Positions 27,572-35,269 of a stretch of DNA of 64,000 nt are shown in pieces. Origin of the DNA: Zobellella iuensis (GTDB lineage: Bacteria > Pseudomonadota > Gammaproteobacteria > Enterobacterales > Aeromonadaceae); contig NZ_JAERTZ010000026.1 of assembly GCF_016746085.1 (NCBI RefSeq), positions 459,833 to 523,832 on the forward strand. Reading direction: 5' to 3'. Below the pieces are notes generated by a model. The model was not told where the DNA came from, ran no database searches, and saw only the letters and a list, made by a program, of their open reading frames with translations. Made by a program: the position numbers and the translations under genes. Each line of letters starts with the position of its first letter. Position 1 is the stretch's first letter.

Positions 27572-29089
27572 TCATCCGCCCCGGCCGGTATCGGCCCGGG
27601 CCGCCCCGGAGCGCTCAATCCTCCCGGAGCGGATAAACAGGACCAGCAGGGTCAGCAGCAACCCCGCCATGATGGGCCACAGCAGGCTCCAGGCGTGCGT
27701 CAGGCCCGTTTCGCCGAAGGTCATGGGCGCCAGCTCCGCCGTGGCCCGCCAGGGCAGCCACCAGAACAGCACCAGGCTGACCAGGGTCAGGCCGCCCCAG
27801 CCCGCCAGCATCCAGGGGGAATGGCGCCCGCTATTGGCATCCCCCTGCAGGCACCACAGAAAACGCATCACCACCAGGGTGGTGGCCAGGGCCCCGGCGC
27901 TCATCAGCGCCGGCAGCAGGGAAGGCAGCCCGACGCCCGGCAGATCCGGTACCAACACCGACTTCATCGCCAGCTTGGCCACGGCCCCGCTGGTCAGGGG
28001 CAGGCCCGCCAGGGACAGCCCCGGCAGCGCCACCAGCAGCCACCACAGCGCCTGCCCGCTCCGGTGCACCGGCCGTGGCAGGCCGGTGGCAAGAAAGAGG
28101 GCGCCCTTGGCCAGGCCATGGTGCAGGGCATAGAGGCCGATCACCGGCACCATGGCCGCCGCCTGCCCGGGAGCCGCCACGGCGGCCCCCACCAGCAGGG
28201 TCATCAGCCCCATCTGGCTGATGCTGGAATAGGCCAGTATGGTCTTGGGCGCCTGCTGCATCAGCCCCAGCAGGGCGCCGCCGAGGGCGCCGACCGCCCC
28301 CGCCAGCACCAACCCCCGGCCGAGGGCCTCCTGGCCGGGCAACCCCAGGGGCAGCAGCAGCACCCAGCCCAGCAGCCCGGCCTTGATCATGGCCCCGCTC
28401 AGCACGGCGCTGGCCGGGGTGGGTGCCACCGGATGGGCCAGGGGCAGCCAGAAATGCAGCAGCGGCAACCCGGCCTTGACCCCGAAGCCCAACAGCAACA
28501 GCAGAAAGATGAAGCCGCCCCGCTCCGCGGCCGCCACCGCCGGGGCCAGCTCGGCCAGCATCATGCTGCCCGCCCGCTGGGCCGCCAGCAGCAGCCCGGC
28601 CAGCAGCAGCATCTCCCCCAGCAGCGCCATCACCAGGTAGACCTTGCCGGCAAACAGCGCCCTGGGAGTCTGGTCGTGGATCACCAGGCCGTAGCCGGCA
28701 AAGGTCATCAGCGCGAAGAAGGAGTAGAAGCTCGCCAGATCCAGCGACACCATCAGGCCCAGGTTACCGGTGAGCGTCAGGGCCCACAGCAGGTAGAAGC
28801 GACGGCGGCGCCGCTTCAGGTAGCCCACCGCGTAGAGCCCGGCCGCCAGCCACAACGCCGCCGCCGCCAGCAGCAGCAGGCGGCGCAGATCGTCCAGCCC
28901 CCAGAGGGCGCCGGTCAGCAGATAGGGCAGGGAAAGGGAGACGGGCCCCTCGTAGGCCAGGGCCAGCAGCAAGCCCGGCAGCGGCATCAGTACCAGCCCC
29001 AGCCGCCAGGCCAGGCCGCTTCTGGTCAGGCCGGCCAGGGGCAGCAGGCCCAGGGGCAGCAGCACGGTCAGCACCAGCAGGGCGGTCAT
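27572..29089 (-). CDS. MrpD/NuoN-like antiporter subunit, third copy, lacking the TM5 glutamate
   Basis: The 505-residue protein has about 14 hydrophobic segments and the proton-antiporter signature GVKAGLPLLHFWLPLAHPVA with its Lys and His (near residue 208). It belongs to the MrpD/MbhH/NuoLMN family. The conserved TM5 Glu found in its two neighbours aligns to Ala126 here (ASFYSFFALMTFAGYGLVIH), so this copy may not pump by the usual route. It ends the nine-gene operon. Its ATG overlaps the preceding gene's stop (ATGA). The next gene downstream, the copper ATPase, has its own promoter. Confidence 0.85.
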   Translation of the reverse strand: MTALLVLTVLLPLGLLPLAGLTRSGLAWRLGLVLMPLPGLLLALAYEGPVSLSLPYLLTGALWGLDDLRRLLLLAAAALWLAAGLYAVGYLKRRRRRFYLLWALTLTGNLGLMVSLDLASFYSFFALMTFAGYGLVIHDQTPRALFAGKVYLVMALLGEMLLLAGLLLAAQRAGSMMLAELAPAVAAAERGGFIFLLLLLGFGVKAGLPLLHFWLPLAHPVAPTPASAVLSGAMIKAGLLGWVLLLPLGLPGQEALGRGLVLAGAVGALGGALLGLMQQAPKTILAYSSISQMGLMTLLVGAAVAAPGQAAAMVPVIGLYALHHGLAKGALFLATGLPRPVHRSGQALWWLLVALPGLSLAGLPLTSGAVAKLAMKSVLVPDLPGVGLPSLLPALMSAGALATTLVVMRFLWCLQGDANSGRHSPWMLAGWGGLTLVSLVLFWWLPWRATAELAPMTFGETGLTHAWSLLWPIMAGLLLTLLVLFIRSGRIERSGAARADTGRGG

Positions 29090-30582
29090 GGCAGATACTC
29101 CCGCAGGGCGATGAGGCGCGCCCAGCTGAGGGGGCTGAAGGGCGCCGAGGCCAGCACCCCGGCCAGCACGGTGAACAGGGCGGTGCACAGGGCCGGCCAC
29201 AGCAGCCAGCCGCTGGTCTCCAGCCGGCCCCGGCCCCGCTCCTGCGGCCAGTAAGCAGGCGCCGGGCGAAACCACAGCCGGTGCACTATCGGCAGGAAAT
29301 AGGCGGCATTGAGCAGGCTGCTGGCGATCAGCACCGGCAGCACCCAGGCCATGCCCGCCGCCAGCGCCCCCGAGCCCAGCATCCACTTGGTGATAAAGCC
29401 CGCCAGGGGCGGCGCCCCCATCATGCCGAAGGCGCCTATGGTAAAGGCGATGCTGGTGCCGGGCATCCGCCGGCCGGCGCCGTCGAGCTGGTCGATGCGG
29501 GTCACCCCCAGGGTTTGCGCGTAGTTGCCGGCACAGAAGAACAGGGTCACCTTCATGATGCCCTGGTGCAGCAGGTGGACCAGGCCGCCGACGGTGCCCA
29601 GGGGACCGAACAGGGCCACCCCCAGTATGATGTAGGACACCTGGCTGACGGTGGAAAAGGCCAGCCGCCGCTTGAGGTTTTGCTGGAACAGGGCCTGCAG
29701 CGAGCCGTACAGCACGGTAAAGGCGGTCAGCCAGGCCAGGGGCTGCAGCAGCCCCAGGGCCTGGCTGAACTCGATGCCGTAGATATCGTAGACCACCCGC
29801 ACTATGCCGAAGGCGCCGGCCTTGACCACCGCCACCGCGTGCAACAGGGCGCTGACCGGCGCCGGCGCCACCATGGCCCTGGGCAGCCAGCCGTGGAAGG
29901 GAAAGATCGCCGCCTTCACCGCCAGGCCGGCGATCAGCAGCACGAAGATCATCGACAGGGTGCCGTACAGCGCCGGATCGAGCTCGCGCAGCTGGCCGGT
30001 GGCGCGGAAATTCAGATCCCCTACCAGGGCGTGCAGCCAGGCGATGCCCAGCATCAGCACCACGCCGCCGGACAGGGTATACAGCAGGTAGTTGTTGCCC
30101 GCCCGGATGACCTGATCATTGCCCCTGTGCACCACCAGCGGGTAGGTGGACAGGGTCAGCATCTCGTAAAACAGCAGGAAGGTGAACAGGTTGCCCGCCA
30201 GGGCGATGCCCATGGTGCTGGCCACACACAGGCTGAAGAAGCCGAAGAAGCGGCTGCGGTTGGGCGAGCCCTCCAGGTAACCCACCGCATAGATGGTGGT
30301 GAACAGCCAGAGCAGGGCGGACAGGGCGGCGAACATCACCGACAGGCCGTCCGCCTGCAGCACCAGGTTCACCCCCGGCGCCAGGGGAAAGCTCAGGCCG
30401 TAGTCGGTGCCCCGGAACACCCCCAGGGTCATCACCACCACCAGCCCCAGCTTGATCACCGCCGCCAGCAGGTTGACCAGGATGCGCTTGCCATGGCTCT
30501 GCTCCGGCAGCATAAAGATGATCAGCGCCGCCAGCAGCGAGGTCATGATCACCAGCACCGGCATCCAGGTGGTGAGATTCAC
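29086..30582 (-). CDS. MrpD/MbhH-like antiporter subunit, second copy
   Basis: Translation is best started at GTG 30582, giving 498 residues. The GTG overlaps the stop of the previous gene (GTGA), and a longer open frame upstream is only a shadow. The protein has about 14 membrane helices, TM5 Glu140 (FTFLLFYEMLTLSTYPLVVH) and the channel segment VKAAIFPFHGWLPRAMVAPA with Lys and His, followed by HAVAVVKAGAFGI. These are the ion-translocating residues of MrpD and complex I NuoM/N. It is the second of three adjacent paralogues. Confidence 0.88.
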   Translation of the reverse strand: MNLTTWMPVLVIMTSLLAALIIFMLPEQSHGKRILVNLLAAVIKLGLVVVMTLGVFRGTDYGLSFPLAPGVNLVLQADGLSVMFAALSALLWLFTTIYAVGYLEGSPNRSRFFGFFSLCVASTMGIALAGNLFTFLLFYEMLTLSTYPLVVHRGNDQVIRAGNNYLLYTLSGGVVLMLGIAWLHALVGDLNFRATGQLRELDPALYGTLSMIFVLLIAGLAVKAAIFPFHGWLPRAMVAPAPVSALLHAVAVVKAGAFGIVRVVYDIYGIEFSQALGLLQPLAWLTAFTVLYGSLQALFQQNLKRRLAFSTVSQVSYIILGVALFGPLGTVGGLVHLLHQGIMKVTLFFCAGNYAQTLGVTRIDQLDGAGRRMPGTSIAFTIGAFGMMGAPPLAGFITKWMLGSGALAAGMAWVLPVLIASSLLNAAYFLPIVHRLWFRPAPAYWPQERGRGRLETSGWLLWPALCTALFTVLAGVLASAPFSPLSWARLIALREYLP

Positions 30583-32033
30583 GATCCCCCCTCCCCGGCG
30601 AAGGGCAGGGCCAGCACCGCCAGCGGCCACTCCGCCGCGAAACCGAGGCCGATGGCCATCAGCGCCAGCACCATGGGGATCACCTCCAGTCCCCGGGGCG
30701 GGTGGTAGAAGGTATCTTCGCCCCCCTTTTCGAGAAAGGAAGCGCGGAAGATGCGGAACAGGTAGAGCGCCGACAGCAGCCCCCCCGCCACCAGCAGCAG
30801 TATCCACCACCACTGGCCGCTGCGGATGCTGGCCTGCAGCAGCAGCCACTTGGCGACGAAGCCGCCGGAAGGCGGCAGCCCCATCAAGGACACCGCCGCC
30901 AGGCCGAAGGAAAACAGCGAAAAGGGCAGGAAGCGGCTCACCCCGGCCAGGGCGTCCACCCGCGGGCTGCCCACCGCCAGGATCAGGTTGCCCGCCGCCA
31001 GGAACATGGCCGCCTTGGCCAGGGCATGGCTCAGCAGGTGCAGCATGACCCCCTGGCGGGCCAGTTCGGCCGTTTCTCCGCCCTGGCTCAGGGGAAACAA
31101 CAGGAAGAGATAGCCTATCTGGGCCACCGAGGAATAGGCCACCACCATCTTCAGCCGCGCCTGGCGCAGCGCCAGCCAGCCGCCCACCAGCACCCCGCCG
31201 GCGCCCAGGGCCCCCAGGGCCTGGGCCAGCCACCAGCCGGCGGCGCCCTCCCCCAGCCCCCACCACAGGCGGGCGAAGACATAGAACGAGGCCTTCACCA
31301 CCAGCGCCGACAGCAGGGCACTGACCGGCGACTTGGCGATGCCGTGGGCCGGAGGCAGCCAGAAATGCAGCGGAAACAGGGCGGTCTTGAACGCCAGGCC
31401 GGCGGCGGCGAGCAGGATCACCAGCAGCGGCGGCGGCTGCTCGGCGGCGAGCGCCGCCAGGCCGGACAGGGACAGGGTGCCATAACCGCCGTAGAGCAAC
31501 GCCACCGCCAGCAGATAGCCCAGGGAGCCCAGCAGGGCGGCAAACAGATAGCGCAAGGCGGCGCGCAGCGCCCCGGCCTCCCCGCCCAGGGCCACCAGCC
31601 CCACCGCCGCCAGGGTGATGAGCTCCAGCCCCACATAGAGGTTGAACAGATCCCCCGCCAGCCAGACCCCGTTCAGTCCGGCCCACAGAAACCAGAACAA
31701 AGGCCAGAAATAACGCGGGTCCCCCTTGGCGGCATCCAGGTAAACCCCCGCGTGCAGGGCGGCGGCCGAAGCCACCAGGGCGGTGAACAGCACAAAGGTC
31801 ACCGCCATGCCGTCCACCCTGAGCTCTATTCCCAGGGGGGCCGGCCAGCCGCCCAGGGCATAATACTGCCCCCCCTCCCGGGCGACGGTCAGCCACAGGC
31901 CGACGGACACCAGCGCCTGCAGCAGTATTCCGGCCCAACAGAGCCAGTAGCCCCGGCGAAAATCCACCAGCACGGACATCACCGCCCAGGCCAGGGGGGT
32001 GAACAGCAAACCGGGGATCAGCAGCGCCAGCAT
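30579..32033 (-). CDS. MrpD/MbhH-like antiporter subunit, first copy
   Basis: The 484-residue protein starts at ATG 32033, overlapping the MrpC stop by one base (TGATG). It has about 14 membrane helices, TM5 Glu137 (LYVGLELITLAAVGL), and FKTALFPLHFWLPPAHGIAK with the conserved Lys and His. Glu137 has the same number as the essential residue in Bacillus MrpD. It follows the mrpC-like gene directly, the usual mrpD place, and is probably the main cation/proton antiporter subunit of the operon. Confidence 0.9.
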   Translation of the reverse strand: MLALLIPGLLFTPLAWAVMSVLVDFRRGYWLCWAGILLQALVSVGLWLTVAREGGQYYALGGWPAPLGIELRVDGMAVTFVLFTALVASAAALHAGVYLDAAKGDPRYFWPLFWFLWAGLNGVWLAGDLFNLYVGLELITLAAVGLVALGGEAGALRAALRYLFAALLGSLGYLLAVALLYGGYGTLSLSGLAALAAEQPPPLLVILLAAAGLAFKTALFPLHFWLPPAHGIAKSPVSALLSALVVKASFYVFARLWWGLGEGAAGWWLAQALGALGAGGVLVGGWLALRQARLKMVVAYSSVAQIGYLFLLFPLSQGGETAELARQGVMLHLLSHALAKAAMFLAAGNLILAVGSPRVDALAGVSRFLPFSLFSFGLAAVSLMGLPPSGGFVAKWLLLQASIRSGQWWWILLLVAGGLLSALYLFRIFRASFLEKGGEDTFYHPPRGLEVIPMVLALMAIGLGFAAEWPLAVLALPFAGEGGS

Positions 32034-32335
32034 CAGGAGTCGGGCCCTCGGCCCAGGCTCGTGTGCCCGCTCAGGTGGTACCAGCGCCGGATCAGCACCA
32101 GCGCCAGGGCGGTGGCCGCCAAGGCCACCACTATGCCGGTCAGCACCAGTGCCTGGGGCACGGGATCGGCCAGGCCCTCGGGCTGGGCCAGGCCGACCAG
32201 CAGCAGGAAGGTGCCCGAGCCCATCAGGTTGAAGGCCATCAGCCGCCGCAGCAGGTGGCGGCAGAGCAGCAATCCCGCCAGCCCGATGCCGCACAGGGCC
32301 ACCGCGGCCAGCACATAGAGTTGCACCTGCATCAT
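32033..32335 (-). CDS. mnhC: MrpC/NuoK-like antiporter subunit
   Basis: The 100-residue protein has three membrane helices and the MrpC/NuoK pattern MAFNLMGSGTFLLLVGL, then PVPQALVLTGIVVALAATAL. MrpC is equivalent to NuoK of complex I and MbhG of archaeal hydrogenases. Start at ATG 32335 overlaps the preceding stop (ATGA); a Met-Met pair leaves a one-codon choice. It sits between the MrpB-like and first MrpD-like genes. Confidence 0.9.
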   Translation of the reverse strand: MMQVQLYVLAAVALCGIGLAGLLLCRHLLRRLMAFNLMGSGTFLLLVGLAQPEGLADPVPQALVLTGIVVALAATALALVLIRRWYHLSGHTSLGRGPDS

Positions 32336-33018
32336 GGCTTCTCCCCCCGGTCGGCGGCGGACGGTTGCGCCGGCGCCACCGCGAACAGCCCCACCAGTAC
32401 CATGGCGATGGACAGGGTGAGCATGGCCTCGATCAGCAGGATAAGCCCGCCGGCCCAGGCGGGCGGATAGGCCAGGAAGGCGTCCCCGCGCACCGCCCCC
32501 ATCACCGCCACCAGCAGGAAAACGGCGAAGCCGACCACCAGCCCCAGCCGCAGCATCGGCCCCGGCCGCAAAAAGGGCAGCGGCACCCCGCCCAGGCGCA
32601 GCAGCACCCCGGTGGCGCCCAGCACGGAGCCGGCCTGGAAGGCGCCGCCGGGACGGTCGCTGCCCGCCCACAGCAGGTAGGCGGCCAGCACCAGCAGCAA
32701 GGGCACGAACCAGCGCATCAGCGCCCGCAGCAGGGGATCCCGGGTGTGCAGTTCCCGCGCCTCCATGGGCGCCACCGCGCGCATGGACAGGCCGGCCAGC
32801 CCCGCCACCATCAGCACCCCTATCTCCAGCAGGGTGTCGTAGCTGCGAAAATTCAGCAGCACGGCGGTCACGGCATGGTCCACGCCGCTGTCCGGCAGCC
32901 GTTCGGCCACCCGCAGGCGCAGCTCCACCGCCGCCTCCCGGGCCAGCAGCTGCCAGGCGGTGTGCCCCAGGGCCCCGGTCAGCGCCAGGCTGGACAACAG
33001 CACCAGCACCGCCTTCAT
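32332..33018 (-). CDS. MrpB-like subunit fused to an MbhE-like (MrpA C-terminal) segment
   Basis: The 228-residue protein appears to combine two modules. Residues 1-90 contain VTAVLLNFRSYDTLLEIGVL, the pattern of the end of MrpA (MbhE). Residues 100-228 contain SDRPGGAFQAGSVLGATGVL, a variant of the MrpB motif GHNxPGGGF. About six membrane segments are predicted. In many operons these are separate pieces, with the first part belonging to the giant MrpA. Both ends overlap the neighbouring genes by 4 bases. Confidence 0.8.
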   Translation of the reverse strand: MKAVLVLLSSLALTGALGHTAWQLLAREAAVELRLRVAERLPDSGVDHAVTAVLLNFRSYDTLLEIGVLMVAGLAGLSMRAVAPMEARELHTRDPLLRALMRWFVPLLLVLAAYLLWAGSDRPGGAFQAGSVLGATGVLLRLGGVPLPFLRPGPMLRLGLVVGFAVFLLVAVMGAVRGDAFLAYPPAWAGGLILLIEAMLTLSIAMVLVGLFAVAPAQPSAADRGEKP

Positions 33019-33293
33019 CTGTCCTCCTCGCCCGGGGGCGCCCTGTCGCCGGCGCGGGGCTCCCGGAAATGACTCACCGCATCCAGCAGCAGGACCCCGG
33101 TCAGGCCGGCGCCGAGGGCCGCCTCGACCAGGGCGATATCGGGGGCATGGAGCCGCACCCAGGCCAGGGCCATCAGCAGGCCGAAGGCCATGAACATCAC
33201 CACGGCGCGGAACAGATCCGGCGACAACAGAGTGCCCAGGGCGGTCAGCAGCAGGGCGATGACCAGCAGCAGATCCGGCAACAGTTCAATCAT
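33015..33293 (-). CDS. DUF4040/MbhD-like antiporter subunit
   Basis: The 92-residue protein has three membrane helices and the motif FMAFGLLMALAWVRLHAPDIA, then LVEAALGAGLTGVLLL, matching the MbhD (DUF4040) segment that in other bacteria is part of the MrpA C-terminus. It stands alone here. A full-length MrpA with its NuoL-like N-terminus is not in the operon; three MrpD-like proteins are present instead. It overlaps the neighbours on both sides by 4-8 bases. Confidence 0.82.
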   Translation of the reverse strand: MIELLPDLLLVIALLLTALGTLLSPDLFRAVVMFMAFGLLMALAWVRLHAPDIALVEAALGAGLTGVLLLDAVSHFREPRAGDRAPPGEEDR

Positions 33294-33588
33294 GGTGTTC
33301 CTCCTCGTCGGCCCGAGGCCGCACCGCCAGCGCCACCAGGTGGGCGGCGGTGGCGCTGGCCGCCAGCGCCAGCAGCCAGATCAACACCAGCTTGGCCGCT
33401 CCCGCCAGCGAAGCGGCAAAGGGCAGCAACCCCAGGATGATCAGGCCCAGCCCCAGGTTGTCCACCTTGGTCAGGGCATGGATGCGGCTCAGGGTATCGG
33501 GAAAGCGGAACAGGCCCAGGGTACCGACGGCGTAGAAGAAGCACCCCGCCAACAGCAGCAGGCTCTGCACCAGTTCAAGGGGCGTCAT
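33286..33588 (-). CDS. mnhG: MrpG-like antiporter subunit
   Basis: From ATG 33588 (MTPLELVQSLLLLAGCFFYA) this is 100 residues with three membrane helices. The MrpG pattern LGLFRFPDTLSRIHALTKVD is near residue 25, followed by NLGLGLIILGL. The start lies within the end of the mrpF-like gene (14-base overlap), as commonly seen. MrpG is a small structural subunit of the multi-subunit cation/proton antiporter. Confidence 0.9.
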   Translation of the reverse strand: MTPLELVQSLLLLAGCFFYAVGTLGLFRFPDTLSRIHALTKVDNLGLGLIILGLLPFAASLAGAAKLVLIWLLALAASATAAHLVALAVRPRADEEEHHD

Positions 33589-33877
33589 GGTCTCGTCCTC
33601 CCTCCTTGCCGTCCCGCCCGCTGTCGATGCGCACCACCCGGGTGACAAAGGCCACGGTGGCCAGTATGGCCAGCACCGCCAGCACCAGGGCCACGTCCCG
33701 CAGGGCCGGCTCCTGCATGGACTCAGCCAGCACCAGAAGCAGGCCGATGCCGGTGGTGCCGAACAACTGGGCCGCCAGCATGCGATCCGCCGCCGCCGGC
33801 CCCCGCCACACCCGCCACAGGCCGAGCAGCAGGCTCAGCAGCAACAGGCCGGCCACCAGGGACAGCACCGCCGCCAT
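33575..33877 (-). CDS. mnhF: MrpF-like antiporter subunit
   Basis: The 100-residue protein starts at ATG 33877, overlapping the MrpE stop by one base. It has three membrane helices and the MrpF motif WRGPAAADRMLAAQLFGTTG near residue 24 with the conserved Asp-Arg. The C-terminus is hydrophilic (RIDSGRDGKEGGRDHDAP). A longer open frame upstream is a shadow of mrpE. Confidence 0.9.
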   Translation of the reverse strand: MAAVLSLVAGLLLLSLLLGLWRVWRGPAAADRMLAAQLFGTTGIGLLLVLAESMQEPALRDVALVLAVLAILATVAFVTRVVRIDSGRDGKEGGRDHDAP

Positions 33878-34341
33878 CAGGGCCAGTCCCCCGGCAGTTC
33901 GAACAGCAGGGCGACATGGCGCTCGGCGTCCCGCAGCGAGGCCGCCACCGGCATGCCCAGATCCAGGCAATGCAGCTCGAGGCCGCGCTCATGCAGCCGC
34001 ACCGACAGGGTGCCCGGCAGCAGGCTCAGCACGTTGGCCAACAGCCAGCGCGGGCTCCCCGGGGGCAGACGCAGCGGCAGAGTCCGGATACCGGGATCGA
34101 CCGGCAGGGAAGGCAGCAGCAACCGGCGCGCCACGTCGAGCCCGGCGGCCATCGAGCGGGTAACGAAGAAAAAAAGAAAGCGGGGAAGCCGGCGCAGGCG
34201 GATGCGGTACCCGCCCGGTGGGAAGAGCCCGGCGGTCAGCAGGGCCACCGCCAGCGCGACCGCCAGCCCCAGGGCAAGGGCGGAGATCTCGCCCTCGGTC
34301 AGCACCCACCAGAGTATCGCCAGCGCCAGGAAACGAACCAT
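33877..34341 (-). CDS. mnhE: MrpE-like antiporter subunit
   Basis: The 154-residue protein begins with hydrophobic segments (FLALAILWWVLTEGE). It contains the MrpE block LPRFLFFFVTRSMAAGLDVA and later LLANVLSLLPGTLSVRLHER, followed by a cytoplasmic tail. It is the first gene of the nine-gene operon E-F-G-D'-B-C-D-D-D, an order closer to archaeal Mbh/Mbx antiporter modules than to the ABCDEFG order of Bacillus mrp. About 120 bases separate it from cueR; on the minus strand TATAAC near 34369 could be a -10 element. Confidence 0.9.
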   Translation of the reverse strand: MVRFLALAILWWVLTEGEISALALGLAVALAVALLTAGLFPPGGYRIRLRRLPRFLFFFVTRSMAAGLDVARRLLLPSLPVDPGIRTLPLRLPPGSPRWLLANVLSLLPGTLSVRLHERGLELHCLDLGMPVAASLRDAERHVALLFELPGDWP

Positions 34342-34462
34342 AACCGTCCTTTACGTAATTGATTCTGTTATAAAAGACTATAGGACACCGGGGCCGGGTG
34401 CAGGCAGGTTTCGCTTTCTCGGGTGGCCGGATGGCGGCCGGGCTGGCCGGCCGCCCTCGGTG

Positions 34463-34867
34463 TTACGGCTGTTCGTTCGCGGGGGCGGAGAGCTGTTCCA
34501 GAATGGCGCAGTCGGGGTGCTCATCGCCCGGGCAGGCGGCGATCAGTTGTTCCAGGGTGGTTTTCATGGCGGCCAGCTCCCGCATCTTTTCCTCCACCTC
34601 CGCCAGGTGCTGCTCGGCCAGCTCGCGTACCGCCCGGCTGGCCCGGTGCGGATCCCGCCGCAGCCGGAGCAGGTCTTCAATCTGGCGGATGGAAAAGCCC
34701 AGCAGCCGCGCCTGGCGGATGAACTTGAGCTCCTCGACGCTGTGCCGATCGTATTGCCGGTAGCCGGACTCGGTGCGGGCCGCCGGCCTGAGCAGACCGC
34801 TCTGTTCATAGTGGCGGATCATCTTGGCCGACACCCCGGCCCGCCGCGCCGCCTCTCCGATATTCAT
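34463..34867 (-). CDS. cueR: Copper-responsive MerR-family regulator CueR
   Basis: From ATG 34867 (MNIGEAARRAGVSAKMIRHY) this is 134 residues: a winged-helix DNA-binding part, a coiled-coil dimer helix and a metal loop CPGDEHPDC. The two Cys separated by seven residues are the Cu(I) ligand pattern of CueR. It activates promoters with 19-bp spacers; two such sites are seen here, at the copper ATPase (27508) and copZ (35232). An open frame extends 22 codons upstream but the family start is clear. Confidence 0.92.
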   Translation of the reverse strand: MNIGEAARRAGVSAKMIRHYEQSGLLRPAARTESGYRQYDRHSVEELKFIRQARLLGFSIRQIEDLLRLRRDPHRASRAVRELAEQHLAEVEEKMRELAAMKTTLEQLIAACPGDEHPDCAILEQLSAPANEQP

Positions 34868-34907
34868 GGGAACCTCCGTAGTGCCATCATCCGGTATTGT
34901 GCCCCGT

Positions 34908-34972
34908 CCCTGGATGCCCGCCTGCGCGGGCATGACGGTGCGGTGTCACTCCCGCGAAGGCGGGAGTCCATG
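34908..34972. repeat. Intergenic REP-like repeat with two hairpins
   Basis: Two short hairpins lie close together: TGCCCGC-CTGC-GCGGGCA (34915-34932) and ACTCCCGC-GAAG-GCGGGAGT (34948-34967). The flanking wording CCTGGATGCCCGCC and GGCGGGAGTCCATGG is the kind of dispersed repeat common between genes of many proteobacteria. It lies between cueR and copZ and may separate their transcripts. Confidence 0.65.
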
Positions 34973-35004
34973 GCGCACCGCGGTTAAAAAGATGTCCGCC
35001 CGGC

Positions 35005-35196
35005 TCAGGCCGGCGGGTAGCCGGCTTCCACCAGGGCCTCGATCACCTCGTCCCGACCGATGGCGCTCGCCACCTGCAAGCGATGCGCCGCCAGGTCGAA
35101 TTCCAGCACGCAGCCCGGGTCCAGCTCTTTCAGCGCCCGGCTGATGGCGCCGGTGCAATGGCCGCAGCTCATGTCGGGCAGGGTAAAGGTCAGCAT
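35005..35196 (-). CDS. copZ: Copper chaperone CopZ-like HMA protein
   Basis: This 63-residue single-domain protein has the heavy-metal motif MSCGHC near residue 9 (LPDMSCGHCTGAISRALKEL) and the beta-alpha-beta pattern of HMA domains, ending VEALVEAGY-like. It would bind Cu(I) in the cytoplasm and pass it to the P-type ATPase. It has its own near-perfect CueR box upstream and lies next to cueR, both strong context for copper. Confidence 0.9.
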   Translation of the reverse strand: MLTFTLPDMSCGHCTGAISRALKELDPGCVLEFDLAAHRLQVASAIGRDEVIEALVEAGYPPA

Positions 35197-35231
35197 CGCT
35201 CTCTCCTCGTGTTTGGTTGCTTCACCCCCTT

Positions 35232-35263
35232 ACTTTCAACCTTACCACAAGGGCAAGGTCAAG
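35232..35263 (-). promoter_or_regulatory. CueR-type promoter of copZ
   Basis: On the minus strand, -35 TTGACC and -10 GAAAGT are 19 bases apart. Between them lies the dyad ACCTT-GCCCTTGTGGT-AAGGT with perfect 5-base arms. Spacing and dyad fit CueR better than any other MerR-family regulator expected here. It lies about 36 bases before the copZ start, just after the cusA stop. Confidence 0.87.
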
Positions 35264-35269
35264 CCCTTT

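Noticed and set aside
25517..29254. Very long plus-strand open frame (over 1200 codons)
   Set aside because: It is the antisense of the copper ATPase and antiporter genes, with a Gln/His/Gly-rich composition typical of shadows in GC-rich DNA.
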